Origin: Clostridium sp. AN503
GTDB taxonomy: Bacteria > Bacillota > Clostridia > Lachnospirales > Lachnospiraceae
Reading direction: 5' to 3'
Length of the DNA: 64,000 nt
NCBI RefSeq assembly: GCF_040719375.1
Contig: NZ_JBFDTP010000002.1
Location: 1,240,001 to 1,304,000, forward strand
The translations under genes and the position numbers were made by a program. The stretch's first letter is position 1, and every line of letters starts with the position of its first letter. Of the stretch, positions 18,162-26,278 are shown piece after piece. The notes below the pieces were generated by a model. The model saw nothing but the letters and a program-made list of their open reading frames with translations, was not told where the DNA came from and made no database searches.

Positions 18162-19449
18162 GTGGAGAGACATTAGCGATTGTAGTATTACTTGCCAGCT
18201 TTTTCATCATGGTTTTCCTGCGGTTCCCGATCGCATATGCGGTGGCACTGTCCTCCGTACTGTGTTTGATGACCCAGGGACTCCCGCTGACCACCATCTG
18301 CCAGCAGATGGTAAAAGGTATCAGCTCTTTCAGCCTGATGGCAGTTCCGTTCTTTATTACCATGGGATGCCTGATGGGCTCCGGCGGTATTTCAGAGAAG
18401 CTGATCGCCCTGGCGAATGCCTGTGTAGGCTGGATGCGCGGCGGTATGGCGATGGTTAACATCGTTGCTTCTTACTTCTTCGGCGGCATTTCCGGTTCTG
18501 CATCTGCAGATACCGCATCCCTCGGCTCCATCCTGATCCCGATGATGGTGGACCAGGGGTATGACGCAGACTTTTCTACGGCTGTAACCATCACCTCCTC
18601 CTGTGAGGGTCTGCTGGTTCCGCCGAGCCATAACATGGTTATCTATGCGACAACCGCAGGCGGTATTTCTGTAGGAAGCCTGTTCCTGGCTGGATATGTG
18701 CCGGGCGCGCTGCTTGAGCTACCCTTATGATCGGTTCCTACATTATCTCCGTAAAGCGGAATTACCCGAAGGGTGAAAAGTTCAGCATCAAGAATCTGAT
18801 CAAGCAGCTGAGCGTTTCCTTCTGGGCTTTGGCTGCTGTACTGATCGTAGTATTCGGCGTAGTCGGCGGCATGTTCACGGCTACGGAGTCTGCGGCAGTG
18901 GCAGTTATCTACAGCCTGCTTGTAAGCGTATTTATTTACCGGGGACTTGACTGGAAGGGCGTGTGGAGAGTCTTAAGCGACTGCGTGGACACCTTATCCA
19001 TCGTATTGATCCTGATCGCGACCTCCAGCATCTTCGGATACTGCCTGACACGTCTGCATGTGCCGGATCTGGCAGCCAATGCGATCACTGGACTGACCAA
19101 CAATCCGATCATCCTGGCACTGCTTCTGAACCTGATCCTTCTGGTTCTGGGCTGCATCATGGATATGGCTCCGATCATCCTGATCGCAACGCCGATCCTG
19201 CTTCCGATCGCAACCTCCATCGGGATCGATCCGATCCAGTTTGGTATCATGGTAGTGTTAAACTGCGGTATCGGCCTTCTGACTCCTCCGGTTGGAGCAG
19301 TACTGTTTATCGGCTCCGCAGTTGCAAAGGTACCTATGGAGAAGGTTGTAAAAGCAACCCTGCCATTTTACCTGTGCATGATCGTTACGCTGCTGCTGAT
19401 CACATTTATCCCTGTGATCAGCCTGGGGCTGCCGGCGCTGCTCAGCTAA
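18158..19449 (+). pseudogene. dctM: TRAP transporter large permease (DctM family), split by a frameshift
   Basis: DctM is the twelve-helix transport subunit, normally about 425-430 residues in one frame. Here it is in two frames: 18158-18730 (190 residues, N-terminal half with GSGGISEKLIALANACVGWM, SGSASADTASLGSILIPMM and VPPSHNMVIYA) and 18727-19449 (240 residues, C-terminal half with MFTATESAAVAVIYSLL and MDMAPIILIATPILLPIA). One base appears to be missing near 18716-18724; adding it gives a continuous 430-residue protein. The first stop overlaps the second ATG as ATGA, so re-initiation could still make two halves. The cause may be a real mutation or a sequencing error. Confidence 0.85.
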
Positions 19450-19504
19450 GGACCCGGATAAGTATGGTCTGGTGACCATCCGTTAAGTATCATAGAATTA
19501 CCGT

Positions 19505-19532
19505 CAGGCATTAACTTTCCGGTTAATGCCTG
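19505..19532. other. Perfect inverted repeat between dctM and second dctP
   Basis: CAGGCATTAAC (19505-19515) and GTTAATGCCTG (19522-19532) form an 11-bp perfect stem with a 6-nt loop. No T-run follows, so it may act as an mRNA 3'-end stabiliser or an operator rather than a terminator. Confidence 0.45.
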
Positions 19533-19560
19533 ATTGTGCAATAAAGGAGGAGCAATTCCT

Positions 19561-20583
19561 GTGAAAAAGAGGATAGGGCTTCTGTTTCTGTGCACGGCGG
19601 CACTGACGTCACTTACGTTATTGACATCATGCGGAGGCAGAAGGGAAGCGGCAGAGGATACCGGTACGCCGGAATATGTACTGACTTATGCGGAGAACCA
19701 GGCGGAGGATTATCCGACCACCAAGGGGGCCTACCGTTTTGCAGAGCTGGTGAAGGAGCGAACGGAAGGGAAGATCATCGTGCAGGTGAATGCGGGCGCA
19801 GTCCTGGGGGATGAACAGTCCGTGGTGGAACAGATGCAGTTTGGCGGGATTGATTTTACGCGGGCATCGATCTCTTCCATGGGAGAGTTTTTGCCGAAGA
19901 TAAATGTACTGCAGATGCCTTATCTCTATACGGGACCGGAACATATGTGGAAGGTGCTGGACGGAGAGATCGGAAATGAGTTCCTTGAGTCCTTTGAGGA
20001 GATCGGTCTGATCGGGCTGTCCTGGTATGATGCGGGTGCAAGGAACTTCTATAATTCTGTCAGGCCCATTCAGAAGCTGGAGGACTTAAAAGGCATGAAG
20101 ATCCGTGTCCAGGAGTCCAAGATGATGGGCAGGATGGTGGAGCTGCTGGGGGCATCTTCGGTGCCCATGACCTATGCAGATGTGTATTCAGCACTGCAGA
20201 CCGGGCAGATAGACGGGGCGGAGAACAACTGGCCCTCCTATGAGTCCGAGCATCATTATGAGGTGGCAAGATACATGACTGTGGACGAGCATACCCGTGT
20301 CCCGGAGGTGCAGATCATAGCTAAGGCAACCTGGGAGAAACTGACGCCGGAATACCAGACGATCATCCGGGAATGTGCCAGAGAATCTGCCGAGTATGAG
20401 AGGATGCTATGGAACCAGAGGTCGGAGGCTTCACGGAAAAAGGTGCTTGAGGCCGGCTGCGAGGTGGTGGAATTAAGCCCGGAGGAGAAGCTGCGTTTCC
20501 AGGAGGCGGTGACTCCGATCTATAATGAGTTCTGTGGAGACTATGTGGATCTGATCGACCAGATTGTGGCGGCGGGGCGGTAA
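19561..20583 (+). CDS. Second TRAP substrate-binding protein (DctP family), lipoprotein
   Basis: A 340-residue receptor beginning with GTG at 19561. AAAGGAGG lies 10 nt upstream, and this start gives a clean lipoprotein signal (KKRIGLLFLC to the lipobox LLTSC). Motifs match the first copy: LVKERTEGKIIVQVNAGAVLG, LKGMKIRVQESKMMGRM and DVYSALQTGQIDGAENNWP. No second DctQM set follows, so it probably shares the upstream permease and widens its substrate range. It differs clearly from the first receptor and is not a recent duplicate. Confidence 0.9.
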   Translation: MKKRIGLLFLCTAALTSLTLLTSCGGRREAAEDTGTPEYVLTYAENQAEDYPTTKGAYRFAELVKERTEGKIIVQVNAGAVLGDEQSVVEQMQFGGIDFTRASISSMGEFLPKINVLQMPYLYTGPEHMWKVLDGEIGNEFLESFEEIGLIGLSWYDAGARNFYNSVRPIQKLEDLKGMKIRVQESKMMGRMVELLGASSVPMTYADVYSALQTGQIDGAENNWPSYESEHHYEVARYMTVDEHTRVPEVQIIAKATWEKLTPEYQTIIRECARESAEYERMLWNQRSEASRKKVLEAGCEVVELSPEEKLRFQEAVTPIYNEFCGDYVDLIDQIVAAGR

Positions 20584-20610
20584 AATGTGGTAAAATGTTG
20601 TGAAAAATCC

Positions 20611-20639
20611 TTGACAAACTGGTTATAACCAGTTAAGAT
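20611..20639 (+). promoter_or_regulatory. gntR promoter with perfect 18-bp operator
   Basis: TTGACA (20611-20616) and TAAGAT (20634-20639) are 17 bp apart. The perfect palindrome AACTGGTTATAACCAGTT (20617-20634) fills the spacer. Its TGGTTATAACCA core is the style bound by GntR/HutC-subfamily repressors, so the downstream gene very likely represses itself. Confidence 0.8.
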
Positions 20640-20663
20640 AGAGACATAGAGGAGCGAGAGATT

Positions 20664-21383
20664 ATGACACATTATGACCGTCTGCCGTTATATTGTAAAC
20701 TGGCCGATATTATTGAAGAGAAGATTGATTCGGGTGTCTGGAAGAAGGGGATGATGATTCCTTCCGAAAGAGAGCTTTGTAAACAGTATGACATGTCCAG
20801 AATTACAGTCCGCAATGCGATTGACGGTCTGGTCCGCCAGGGGAAGCTGGAGAAGGTGCAGGGGAAAGGGACATTTGTACAGGGGAAAAGCATTATCCAG
20901 AACCTGGGCAATGTCTACAGTTTTTCCAGGGAGATGGAGAAACAGGGGAAGATATCCTCTACGAAGCTGGTCTGCCGGGAACTGATGGGAGCGAGCTCTA
21001 AGGTTGCCCGTGAACTGGGGATTGAAGAGAATGATGAGGTGATCTATATAGAACGTCTCCGTTGTGCAGAACATGTTCCGATTATGCTGGAGAAGAGCTA
21101 TTTTCCAAAGGAGACCTGCGGCTATGTGTGGGAGATCGACTTAGACCACAAGCATCTTTATAAGACGCTGGAGGAGCAGTACGGGGTTGTGATCAATAAA
21201 GCGATCGAGACCTTCAAGGCTTGTGAGCTGAACAGTTATGAGTGCAAGTTACTAAAGTGTCAGCCCAAGCAGTACGGTCTTTTAGTTAAGCGTACTTCCT
21301 ACAGCAATGACAGAATCATTTGCTATTCATCCATCGTCTCTAAAGGGGATGCATTTGAATTTACCGTGAAACTGGAATCTTAA
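20664..21383 (+). CDS. GntR/HutC-family transcriptional regulator (UTRA sensor)
   Basis: A 239-residue regulator. Residues 5-72 form the winged helix (YCKLADIIEEKIDSGVWKKG, PSERELCKQYDMSRITVRNAID, then KVQGKGTFV). Residues about 90-235 form the UTRA ligand domain (EENDEVIYIERLRCAEHVPI, LLVKRTSYSNDRIICY), which in relatives binds phosphosugars. Matching operators lie in its own promoter (20617-20634) and before the PTS operon (21428-21449), so it probably represses both until a sugar-phosphate product appears. A terminator follows. Confidence 0.9.
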   Translation: MTHYDRLPLYCKLADIIEEKIDSGVWKKGMMIPSERELCKQYDMSRITVRNAIDGLVRQGKLEKVQGKGTFVQGKSIIQNLGNVYSFSREMEKQGKISSTKLVCRELMGASSKVARELGIEENDEVIYIERLRCAEHVPIMLEKSYFPKETCGYVWEIDLDHKHLYKTLEEQYGVVINKAIETFKACELNSYECKLLKCQPKQYGLLVKRTSYSNDRIICYSSIVSKGDAFEFTVKLES

Positions 21384-21419
21384 AAATATGGGATATTAGC
21401 AATAATATCCTGTATTTTT
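21383..21419 (+). terminator. Terminator after gntR
   Basis: AAAAATATGGGATATTA pairs with TAATATCC plus downstream TATTTTTA, giving an AT-rich hairpin ending in a T-run. It separates gntR from the PTS operon promoter. Confidence 0.5.
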
Positions 21420-21449
21420 ACAGATAACTGGTTATGATGATATAACCAG
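21417..21449 (+). promoter_or_regulatory. PTS operon promoter with spaced GntR operator
   Basis: CTGGTTAT (21428-21435) and ATAACCAG (21442-21449) are inverted half-sites matching those of the gntR promoter but separated by 6 bp. They overlap a weak promoter (TTTACA at 21417-21422, TATAAC at 21441-21446, 18-bp spacing). This links the PTS operon to the upstream regulator. Confidence 0.65.
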
Positions 21450-21474
21450 ATAAAGAAAGGGGGAAGGGGCATAG

Positions 21475-21933
21475 GTGGAGGAAATACTGAATGATCGTGT
21501 TGTCAGGACAGAAGTGGAGTGTCAAAGTTGGAGAGACTGTGTGAAAGCCTGCGGAGATTTGCTGGTTGCAGAAGGAAAGATAGAACCATCGTTTATCGAT
21601 TCTATGATTCAGACGGTAGAAGAACTGGGGCCTTACATGATTTTGATTCCAAAGGTCGCATTCTTTCACGGGAGACCTTCGGAAGCTGTGCACAAGGCCT
21701 GTCTTTCGCTGATCACGTTAAAAGACAGTGTCAGATTTGAGGAATTTGAAGGCCAGGAGATTTCCTGCGCATTCGGATTCGGAGCGGTAGATGCCGACAG
21801 CCATGTGAACATGCTTGTGAAGGTTGCAAAGCTTTTGCAGGATGAGGATTTTGTTAGACTGATCACTCAGCATGGAACCAAAGAAGCAATTATGGAGAAA
21901 ATAAATCAATATCAGGAGGGGTGTATGGAATGA
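21475..21933 (+). CDS. PTS EIIA component (mannitol/fructose-type fold, ascorbate-system group)
   Basis: A 152-residue phosphocarrier that takes phosphate from HPr and passes it to EIIB. The conserved region reads GPYMILIPKVAFFHGRPSEAV, with the expected active-site His in FHGRP (about residue 64). Most EIIA-2 proteins have PHARP here, so Phe-His-Gly is a mild variant. The start is GTG at 21475 after a GGGGGAAGGGG ribosome site. The end overlaps the SIS-domain gene as ATGA. It is first in the operon with IIB and IIC. Confidence 0.85.
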   Translation: MEEILNDRVVRTEVECQSWRDCVKACGDLLVAEGKIEPSFIDSMIQTVEELGPYMILIPKVAFFHGRPSEAVHKACLSLITLKDSVRFEEFEGQEISCAFGFGAVDADSHVNMLVKVAKLLQDEDFVRLITQHGTKEAIMEKINQYQEGCME

Positions 21934-22664
21934 AGCATGTAGAGTTTTACAACACAGTTATGGAACAATTGCAGCAGCAGTTCCATGAGGAACAAAGCCA
22001 CATTGAGGAGTCGTCGCTGGCCTGTGCCGAATCGGTTAAAAAAGGTCGCCTGATTCATGTATTTGGATGTGGACATTCTCAGATGTTCGCGATGGAGGTG
22101 TTTTACCGGGCAGGCGGACTGGTGCCGGTCAATGCACTTTTGATTCCTCATCTGGCCTTGTTTCCCAAAGCGAAGTTGAGCACTTTGCAGGAGCGTGTAG
22201 AAGGATTTTCCGGGGAATACTTAAGGCTTGAGAATGTAAGTCCGGATGATACTATGATCATCGTTTCCGTCTCCGGACGGAATGCGGGAGTTGTGGATAT
22301 GGCCTTGGAAGCAAAGCAAATCGGAATGAAGGTAATCGCTTTGACCTCAGAGAAATTCTCTGGCAGCGTGACTTCACGGCATTCTTCCGGTAAAAATTTA
22401 AAAGATGTGGCGGATATCGTGATAGATATCAAATGCGTAGAGGGAGACGCGTGCTTAAGCCTTCCCCAGATGGAGGCAAAATTTACCGGAACCAGTACGA
22501 TACTGGGAATGACAGTTATGGACTGTATCATGGCGAGAACCGTGGAGCTCTGTGTGGAAGCGGGGGTGATTCCGCCGGTTTATGTCAGTTCCAATCTTGA
22601 CAGGGGAGACAAGATCAATGCTGAGTACATAGACCAGTACCGGGAACTGATTGACTGTTTGTAG
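21930..22664 (+). CDS. SIS-domain sugar-phosphate protein
   Basis: A 244-residue protein with one sugar-isomerase (SIS) domain. Residues about 25-60 (SVKKGRLIHVFGCGHSQMFAMEVFYRAGG) and about 108-145 (MIIVSVSGRNAGVVDMALEA, MKVIALTSEKFS) form the phosphosugar-binding loops, with the Ser residues expected to hold the phosphate. This layout resembles the UPF0309-type sugar isomerase family near MurNAc-6-P etherases. The ATG at 21930 overlaps the EIIA stop; AGGAGGGG precedes it. Its place inside a PTS operon suggests it acts on the incoming phosphorylated sugar. Confidence 0.75.
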   Translation: MKHVEFYNTVMEQLQQQFHEEQSHIEESSLACAESVKKGRLIHVFGCGHSQMFAMEVFYRAGGLVPVNALLIPHLALFPKAKLSTLQERVEGFSGEYLRLENVSPDDTMIIVSVSGRNAGVVDMALEAKQIGMKVIALTSEKFSGSVTSRHSSGKNLKDVADIVIDIKCVEGDACLSLPQMEAKFTGTSTILGMTVMDCIMARTVELCVEAGVIPPVYVSSNLDRGDKINAEYIDQYRELIDCL

Positions 22665-22676
22665 GGGAGGCAAAAA

Positions 22677-22958
22677 ATGTTGAAGATTATTACGGTATGC
22701 GGGTTGGGAGTGGGATCCAGTCTAATCTTAAAAATGACGGTAGATACCGCCATGCAGCAGTTGGGAATGAAGTGTTCTATTGAACATTGGGATATGGGGA
22801 CAGTCAAAGGCCGCGACTGCGATCTGATTGTGACCACAGAAGGATTCCGAAAGAATTTCGCGGACAGTAACAATGTGGTATTTGTCAACAATATCGTGGA
22901 TGTCAATGAGACAAAGGCCAGACTTGAGGAGTACTTTAAGACAAAAGAAATGTTATAG
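22677..22958 (+). CDS. PTS EIIB component (ascorbate/UlaB-like)
   Basis: A 93-residue EIIB that carries phosphate on a cysteine and hands it to the sugar during transport. The phospho-acceptor Cys is residue 8 in ITVCGLGVGSSLILK. The remaining fold (CDLIVTTEGF, NNVVFVNNIVDVNETKARLEEYF) fits the lactose/ascorbate type. It lies between the SIS-domain and EIIC genes with short gaps, in the same operon. Confidence 0.88.
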   Translation: MLKIITVCGLGVGSSLILKMTVDTAMQQLGMKCSIEHWDMGTVKGRDCDLIVTTEGFRKNFADSNNVVFVNNIVDVNETKARLEEYFKTKEML

Positions 22959-22982
22959 TTTTAAACCAAAGGGGGAGTTATA

Positions 22983-24308
22983 ATGCTGGATTTTTTGTTA
23001 AATATTATTAAGACACCTGCAATTATTCTGGGAATCGTTGCACTGATCGGCCTGCTGCTTCAGAGAAAGAGTGTGGGACAGGTATTTTCAGGAACGGTTA
23101 AGACCGCACTGGGTATGTTGGTGCTGGGGGCAGGCTCCAGTCTGATCGTTACGGAAATCCTTCCGTTTGTCGATCTGTTTTCTGCTGTTTTTCATCTTCA
23201 GGGATTTGCAACATCCTCTGAAGCAGTTGTGGGAGCCATGCAGTCGGCTGTACCGGTGATTGCGTCTACCAGTGCGATCATCATGGCGGTGGGATTTCTG
23301 GTAAACGTACTGATTGCCCGTTTCAGCCCGCTCAAGTACATATTCCTGACGGGTCATATGATGTGGATCCTGTCTGTAGCCATAGCCGGAAGCCTGTATA
23401 GCGCCGGATTCAGCGAGACGATGATCCTGGTGCTCGGGGCCGTGCTCCAGGGAATGCTGATGGTAATATTCCCGGCGATCGGACAGCCAATGGTCCGCAA
23501 ACTGACTGGAAATGATAATATTGCAATTGCACATCTTACTACATTAGGTACTGTTTCAGCCGCTTATATTGGTGGGCTTCTAGGGGACAAATCCAAGAGT
23601 GCGGAAGATATTAAGCTTCCGGAATCGCTGGAATTTTTTAAAGATACATCCATGTCCGTTTCCATTGTTATGGGGCTGTTCTATTTGATCGTGGTCATTA
23701 TGGCAGGACCGGCTGCTGTTGCGCCCTACGCAGGAGAGACGAATTATATTATATATGGAGTGTTAAAGGCGTTGGGATTTACCGCCGGTATCCTGGTACT
23801 GCTTCAGGGCGTCCGGATGTTCCTTGGAGAGTTGGTTCCTGCATTTAAGGGGATCTCAGATAAGCTGGTACCAGGAGCGATTCCTGCACTTGATGTGCCT
23901 GCGATCTTTGCATTTGCACCGAACAGTCTGATGATTGGTTTTGTGACGGCTGTAGTTGGCATGATTATTGGTATGGTTGTTTCCTCCGCGGTATTTAAGG
24001 TGGTTCCTCTGGTCTCGATCATAGGCGCTTTCTTTACCGGAGGTGTGGCAGGAATCTTTGGTAATGCAAACGGCGGACGAAGAGGAGCAGCGATTGCAGG
24101 ACTGATCTATGGGTTCCTTTTGATCTTTGGTTCCGCACTGCTGTTCACGATCTTTGATTATGCAGCATATGGCGCTGCTGGAGTTGGTCATGACTGTATC
24201 GATGTGATGGTGACGATGGCGTTGCTGAAGATTCCGTATATTGGAATTGCGATAACTGTTGTGGTATTTGGTTTGTTGTGCTGGGGGGAGACAAAGAGAA
24301 AGAAATAA
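22983..24308 (+). CDS. PTS EIIC component (ascorbate-specific family, UlaA/SgaT-like)
   Basis: A 441-residue integral membrane sugar channel with 10 or more hydrophobic segments across its length. Typical family stretches are KTPAIILGIVALIGLLLQRK at the start, GTVKTALGMLVLGAGSSLIV, GAMQSAVPVIASTSAIIMAV, and TGGVAGIFGNANGGRRGAAIAG near residue 355-376. AAGGGGG precedes the ATG. With EIIA and EIIB it completes one PTS. The family name reflects E. coli UlaA; the SIS-domain partner and GntR/UTRA regulator point to a hexose or amino-sugar substrate, though L-ascorbate remains possible. Confidence 0.88.
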   Translation: MLDFLLNIIKTPAIILGIVALIGLLLQRKSVGQVFSGTVKTALGMLVLGAGSSLIVTEILPFVDLFSAVFHLQGFATSSEAVVGAMQSAVPVIASTSAIIMAVGFLVNVLIARFSPLKYIFLTGHMMWILSVAIAGSLYSAGFSETMILVLGAVLQGMLMVIFPAIGQPMVRKLTGNDNIAIAHLTTLGTVSAAYIGGLLGDKSKSAEDIKLPESLEFFKDTSMSVSIVMGLFYLIVVIMAGPAAVAPYAGETNYIIYGVLKALGFTAGILVLLQGVRMFLGELVPAFKGISDKLVPGAIPALDVPAIFAFAPNSLMIGFVTAVVGMIIGMVVSSAVFKVVPLVSIIGAFFTGGVAGIFGNANGGRRGAAIAGLIYGFLLIFGSALLFTIFDYAAYGAAGVGHDCIDVMVTMALLKIPYIGIAITVVVFGLLCWGETKRKK

Positions 24309-24453
24309 AATTATCTTAAAGAACCATAAAATGAACTTGGCAGAATGAGCAAATTATATTACGTTATTATCAACGAAATAAATACAAATAAATACGGTCG
24401 GAATGGAGACCTAAAACCCATTTCCAGTGCAGAATAAACTGTGAAAAATTAGG

Positions 24454-24485
24454 GAACAGGATGGCGCAAGTCATCCTGTTCTTTT
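24454..24485 (+). terminator. Terminator after the PTS operon
   Basis: GAACAGGATG (24454-24463) pairs perfectly with CATCCTGTTC (24472-24481) and is followed by TTTT. It lies 146 bp after the EIIC stop and ends the PTS transcript. Confidence 0.7.
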
Positions 24486-24499
24486 ACAACAGGAGGTCT

Positions 24500-24694
24500 A
24501 TGTCGTACGATTATTCTTTTCATCAGCGTGTACGGGATACGATTATAGAGTGTGCCAGGTCATATAAATGTATCTTTTTTGATTATGAGTATCTGCTTTG
24601 TTCTGAGGCGTTCCAAGTCCATGATTATTATATTGTTGATGCCCGAGAGGATAATTATAAGCATTTGACGAGATCATCCATGGTATTCCAGTAG
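24500..24694 (+). pseudogene. Truncated fragment, perhaps of a PBECR4-domain protein
   Basis: A 64-codon stretch (MSYDYSFHQRVRDTIIECAR, ending DNYKHLTRSSMVFQ). The YIVDAREDNYKHLT portion resembles the start of phage-associated PBECR4-type domains, which continue into a His-Leu-Thr-Gly motif; here the frame stops right after HLT. AGGAGG lies only 3 nt before the ATG, which is too close for good initiation. The following bases to about 24790 hold no recognisable continuation. I read it as a decayed phage-related gene left between the PTS terminator and the pheST promoter. The family guess is weak. Confidence 0.4.
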
Positions 24695-24798
24695 ACCTGG
24701 TTAAATACCAGTTGTTCATCGGAAGCATGCTGATCCGAACGCTGGAACTGGAATTTTCCGGCAAAACCGGACGAAATATACAAAACGCAAAAATCTTC

Positions 24799-24827
24799 TT
24801 GACTTTTCAGAACCACATGGCTAGAAT
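24799..24827 (+). promoter_or_regulatory. pheST promoter
   Basis: TTGACT (24799-24804), 17-bp spacer, TAGAAT (24822-24827). It places the transcript start near 24834, just ahead of the T-box leader. Confidence 0.7.
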
Positions 24828-24833
24828 AATACA

Positions 24834-25130
24834 TAGATTTCAAAATCAGCAATGACAAAAGCAAGGATCGTGTTCAGTAGTGCTTTATTTTCTGCCAGAG
24901 AGAAGGGGTCACCGGCTGCAAGCCTCTTTCAGTTCAGATAAACGCATGAAATTCCCACGGGAGCTGCACAGCCGAACAATGAGGTTAGATCAGGTAAGCT
25001 GTGACGGGTCATGCACGTTACGCATAATGAAGTGTCCGCCGTATGTGAGAAGCACAGGCGGGAATCTGGGTGGTACCGCGATTGTAGATAGTCGTCCCTT
25101 TGTAATGAGAATTGCAAAGGGGCGTTTTTT
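24834..25130 (+). promoter_or_regulatory. T-box riboswitch (tRNA-Phe sensing) for pheST
   Basis: The leader contains AGAGAAGGGG and related stem I elements, a candidate specifier TTC (Phe codon) in TGAAATTCCC near 24950, and the conserved T-box GGGTGGTACCGCG (25068-25080). An intrinsic terminator follows: CGTCCCTTTG (25093-25102) with CAAAGGGGCG (25115-25124) and TTTTTT. Uncharged tRNA-Phe binding would favour the antiterminator and allow pheS-pheT expression. Confidence 0.92.
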
Positions 25131-25210
25131 AATTCATAGTAAATATGGCAAATACATCAATGCTGATGCATCAAAAAGCGTACCAAAGGAACAGAGAAAG
25201 GAAGGAAACC

Positions 25211-26230
25211 ATGAAAGAGCAGTTAGAAAAGATTAAAGCAGAAGCACTCAGACAGATTGAGGCTTCCGATGCCCTGGAAAAATTAAACGATATCCGCGTC
25301 GCTTACCTGGGCAAAAAGGGTGAGCTGACCAGCGTGCTGAAAAGCATGAAGGATGTTGCGCCTGAGGACCGGCCGAAGGTTGGGCAGATGGTCAATGAGG
25401 TCAGGGAACTGATTGAAGCCAGGCTGGAGGAGACCAGGACCGGACTGGCAAAGAAGGCGCGTGAGGAGCAGTTGAAGCGCGAGGTCATCGATGTGACCCT
25501 TCCTGCGAAGAAAGCGAATATCGGACACAGCCATCCGAATATGGTGGCGCTGGAGGAAGTGGAACGCATTTTCGTGGGCATGGGCTACGAGGTAGTGGAG
25601 GGACCGGAGGTGGAGTATCAGGACTACAACTTCACCAAGCTGAATATTCCGGAGGACCATCCGGCAAGGGATGAACAGGATACGTTCTTCATCAACCCGG
25701 AGATCTGCCTGCGCTCCCAGACTTCACCAGTGCAGGCCCGGACTATGGAAAAGGGCAAACTGCCGATCCGCATGATCGCTCCGGGGCGTGTATTCCGCTC
25801 CGATGAGGTGGACGCTACCCATTCCCCATCCTTCCATCAGATCGAGGGTCTTGTGATTGATAAGCATATTACATTTGCGGATCTGAAAGGAACACTGGCA
25901 GAGTTTGCCAGGGAGCTGTTCGGCGAGGAGACAAAGGTCAAGTTCCGGCCCCACCATTTCCCGTTCACGGAGCCGAGTGCAGAGGTGGATGTGAGCTGCT
26001 TCAAGTGCGGCGGCAATGGCTGCCGGTTCTGTAAGGGTTCCGGCTGGATCGAGATCCTGGGCTGCGGCATGGTGCACCCCCACGTGCTGGAGATGTGCGG
26101 CATCGATCCGGAGGAGTACACTGGATTTGCGTTTGGTGTAGGCCTGGAGAGGATCGCACTCTTAAAATATGAGATTGATGATATGAGACTGCTGTACGAA
26201 AACGACATCCGGTTCTTAAAACAGTTCTAA
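25211..26230 (+). CDS. pheS: Phenylalanine--tRNA ligase alpha subunit
   Basis: A 339-residue catalytic subunit that charges tRNA-Phe as part of an alpha2-beta2 enzyme. It has an N-terminal coiled coil (about residues 1-85), class II motif 2 (FFINPEICLRSQTSPVQART), the Cys-rich FKCGGNGCRFCKGSGW insert seen in many bacterial PheS, and motif 3 (GFAFGVGLERIALLKYEIDD). Start ATG 25211 was chosen because AAGGAAGG precedes it and family length fits; an upstream in-frame ATG lies within the leader. It is expressed behind the T-box and followed by pheT. Confidence 0.96.
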   Translation: MKEQLEKIKAEALRQIEASDALEKLNDIRVAYLGKKGELTSVLKSMKDVAPEDRPKVGQMVNEVRELIEARLEETRTGLAKKAREEQLKREVIDVTLPAKKANIGHSHPNMVALEEVERIFVGMGYEVVEGPEVEYQDYNFTKLNIPEDHPARDEQDTFFINPEICLRSQTSPVQARTMEKGKLPIRMIAPGRVFRSDEVDATHSPSFHQIEGLVIDKHITFADLKGTLAEFARELFGEETKVKFRPHHFPFTEPSAEVDVSCFKCGGNGCRFCKGSGWIEILGCGMVHPHVLEMCGIDPEEYTGFAFGVGLERIALLKYEIDDMRLLYENDIRFLKQF

Positions 26231-26278
26231 ACCGCAGTCAACGCAGACAAAGATAGAAAATAAAAGGAGAAACGTAAC

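Noticed and set aside
18716..18730. Programmed ribosomal frameshifting in dctM
   Set aside because: No slippery heptamer or downstream pseudoknot is visible; a one-base loss or sequencing error explains the break better.
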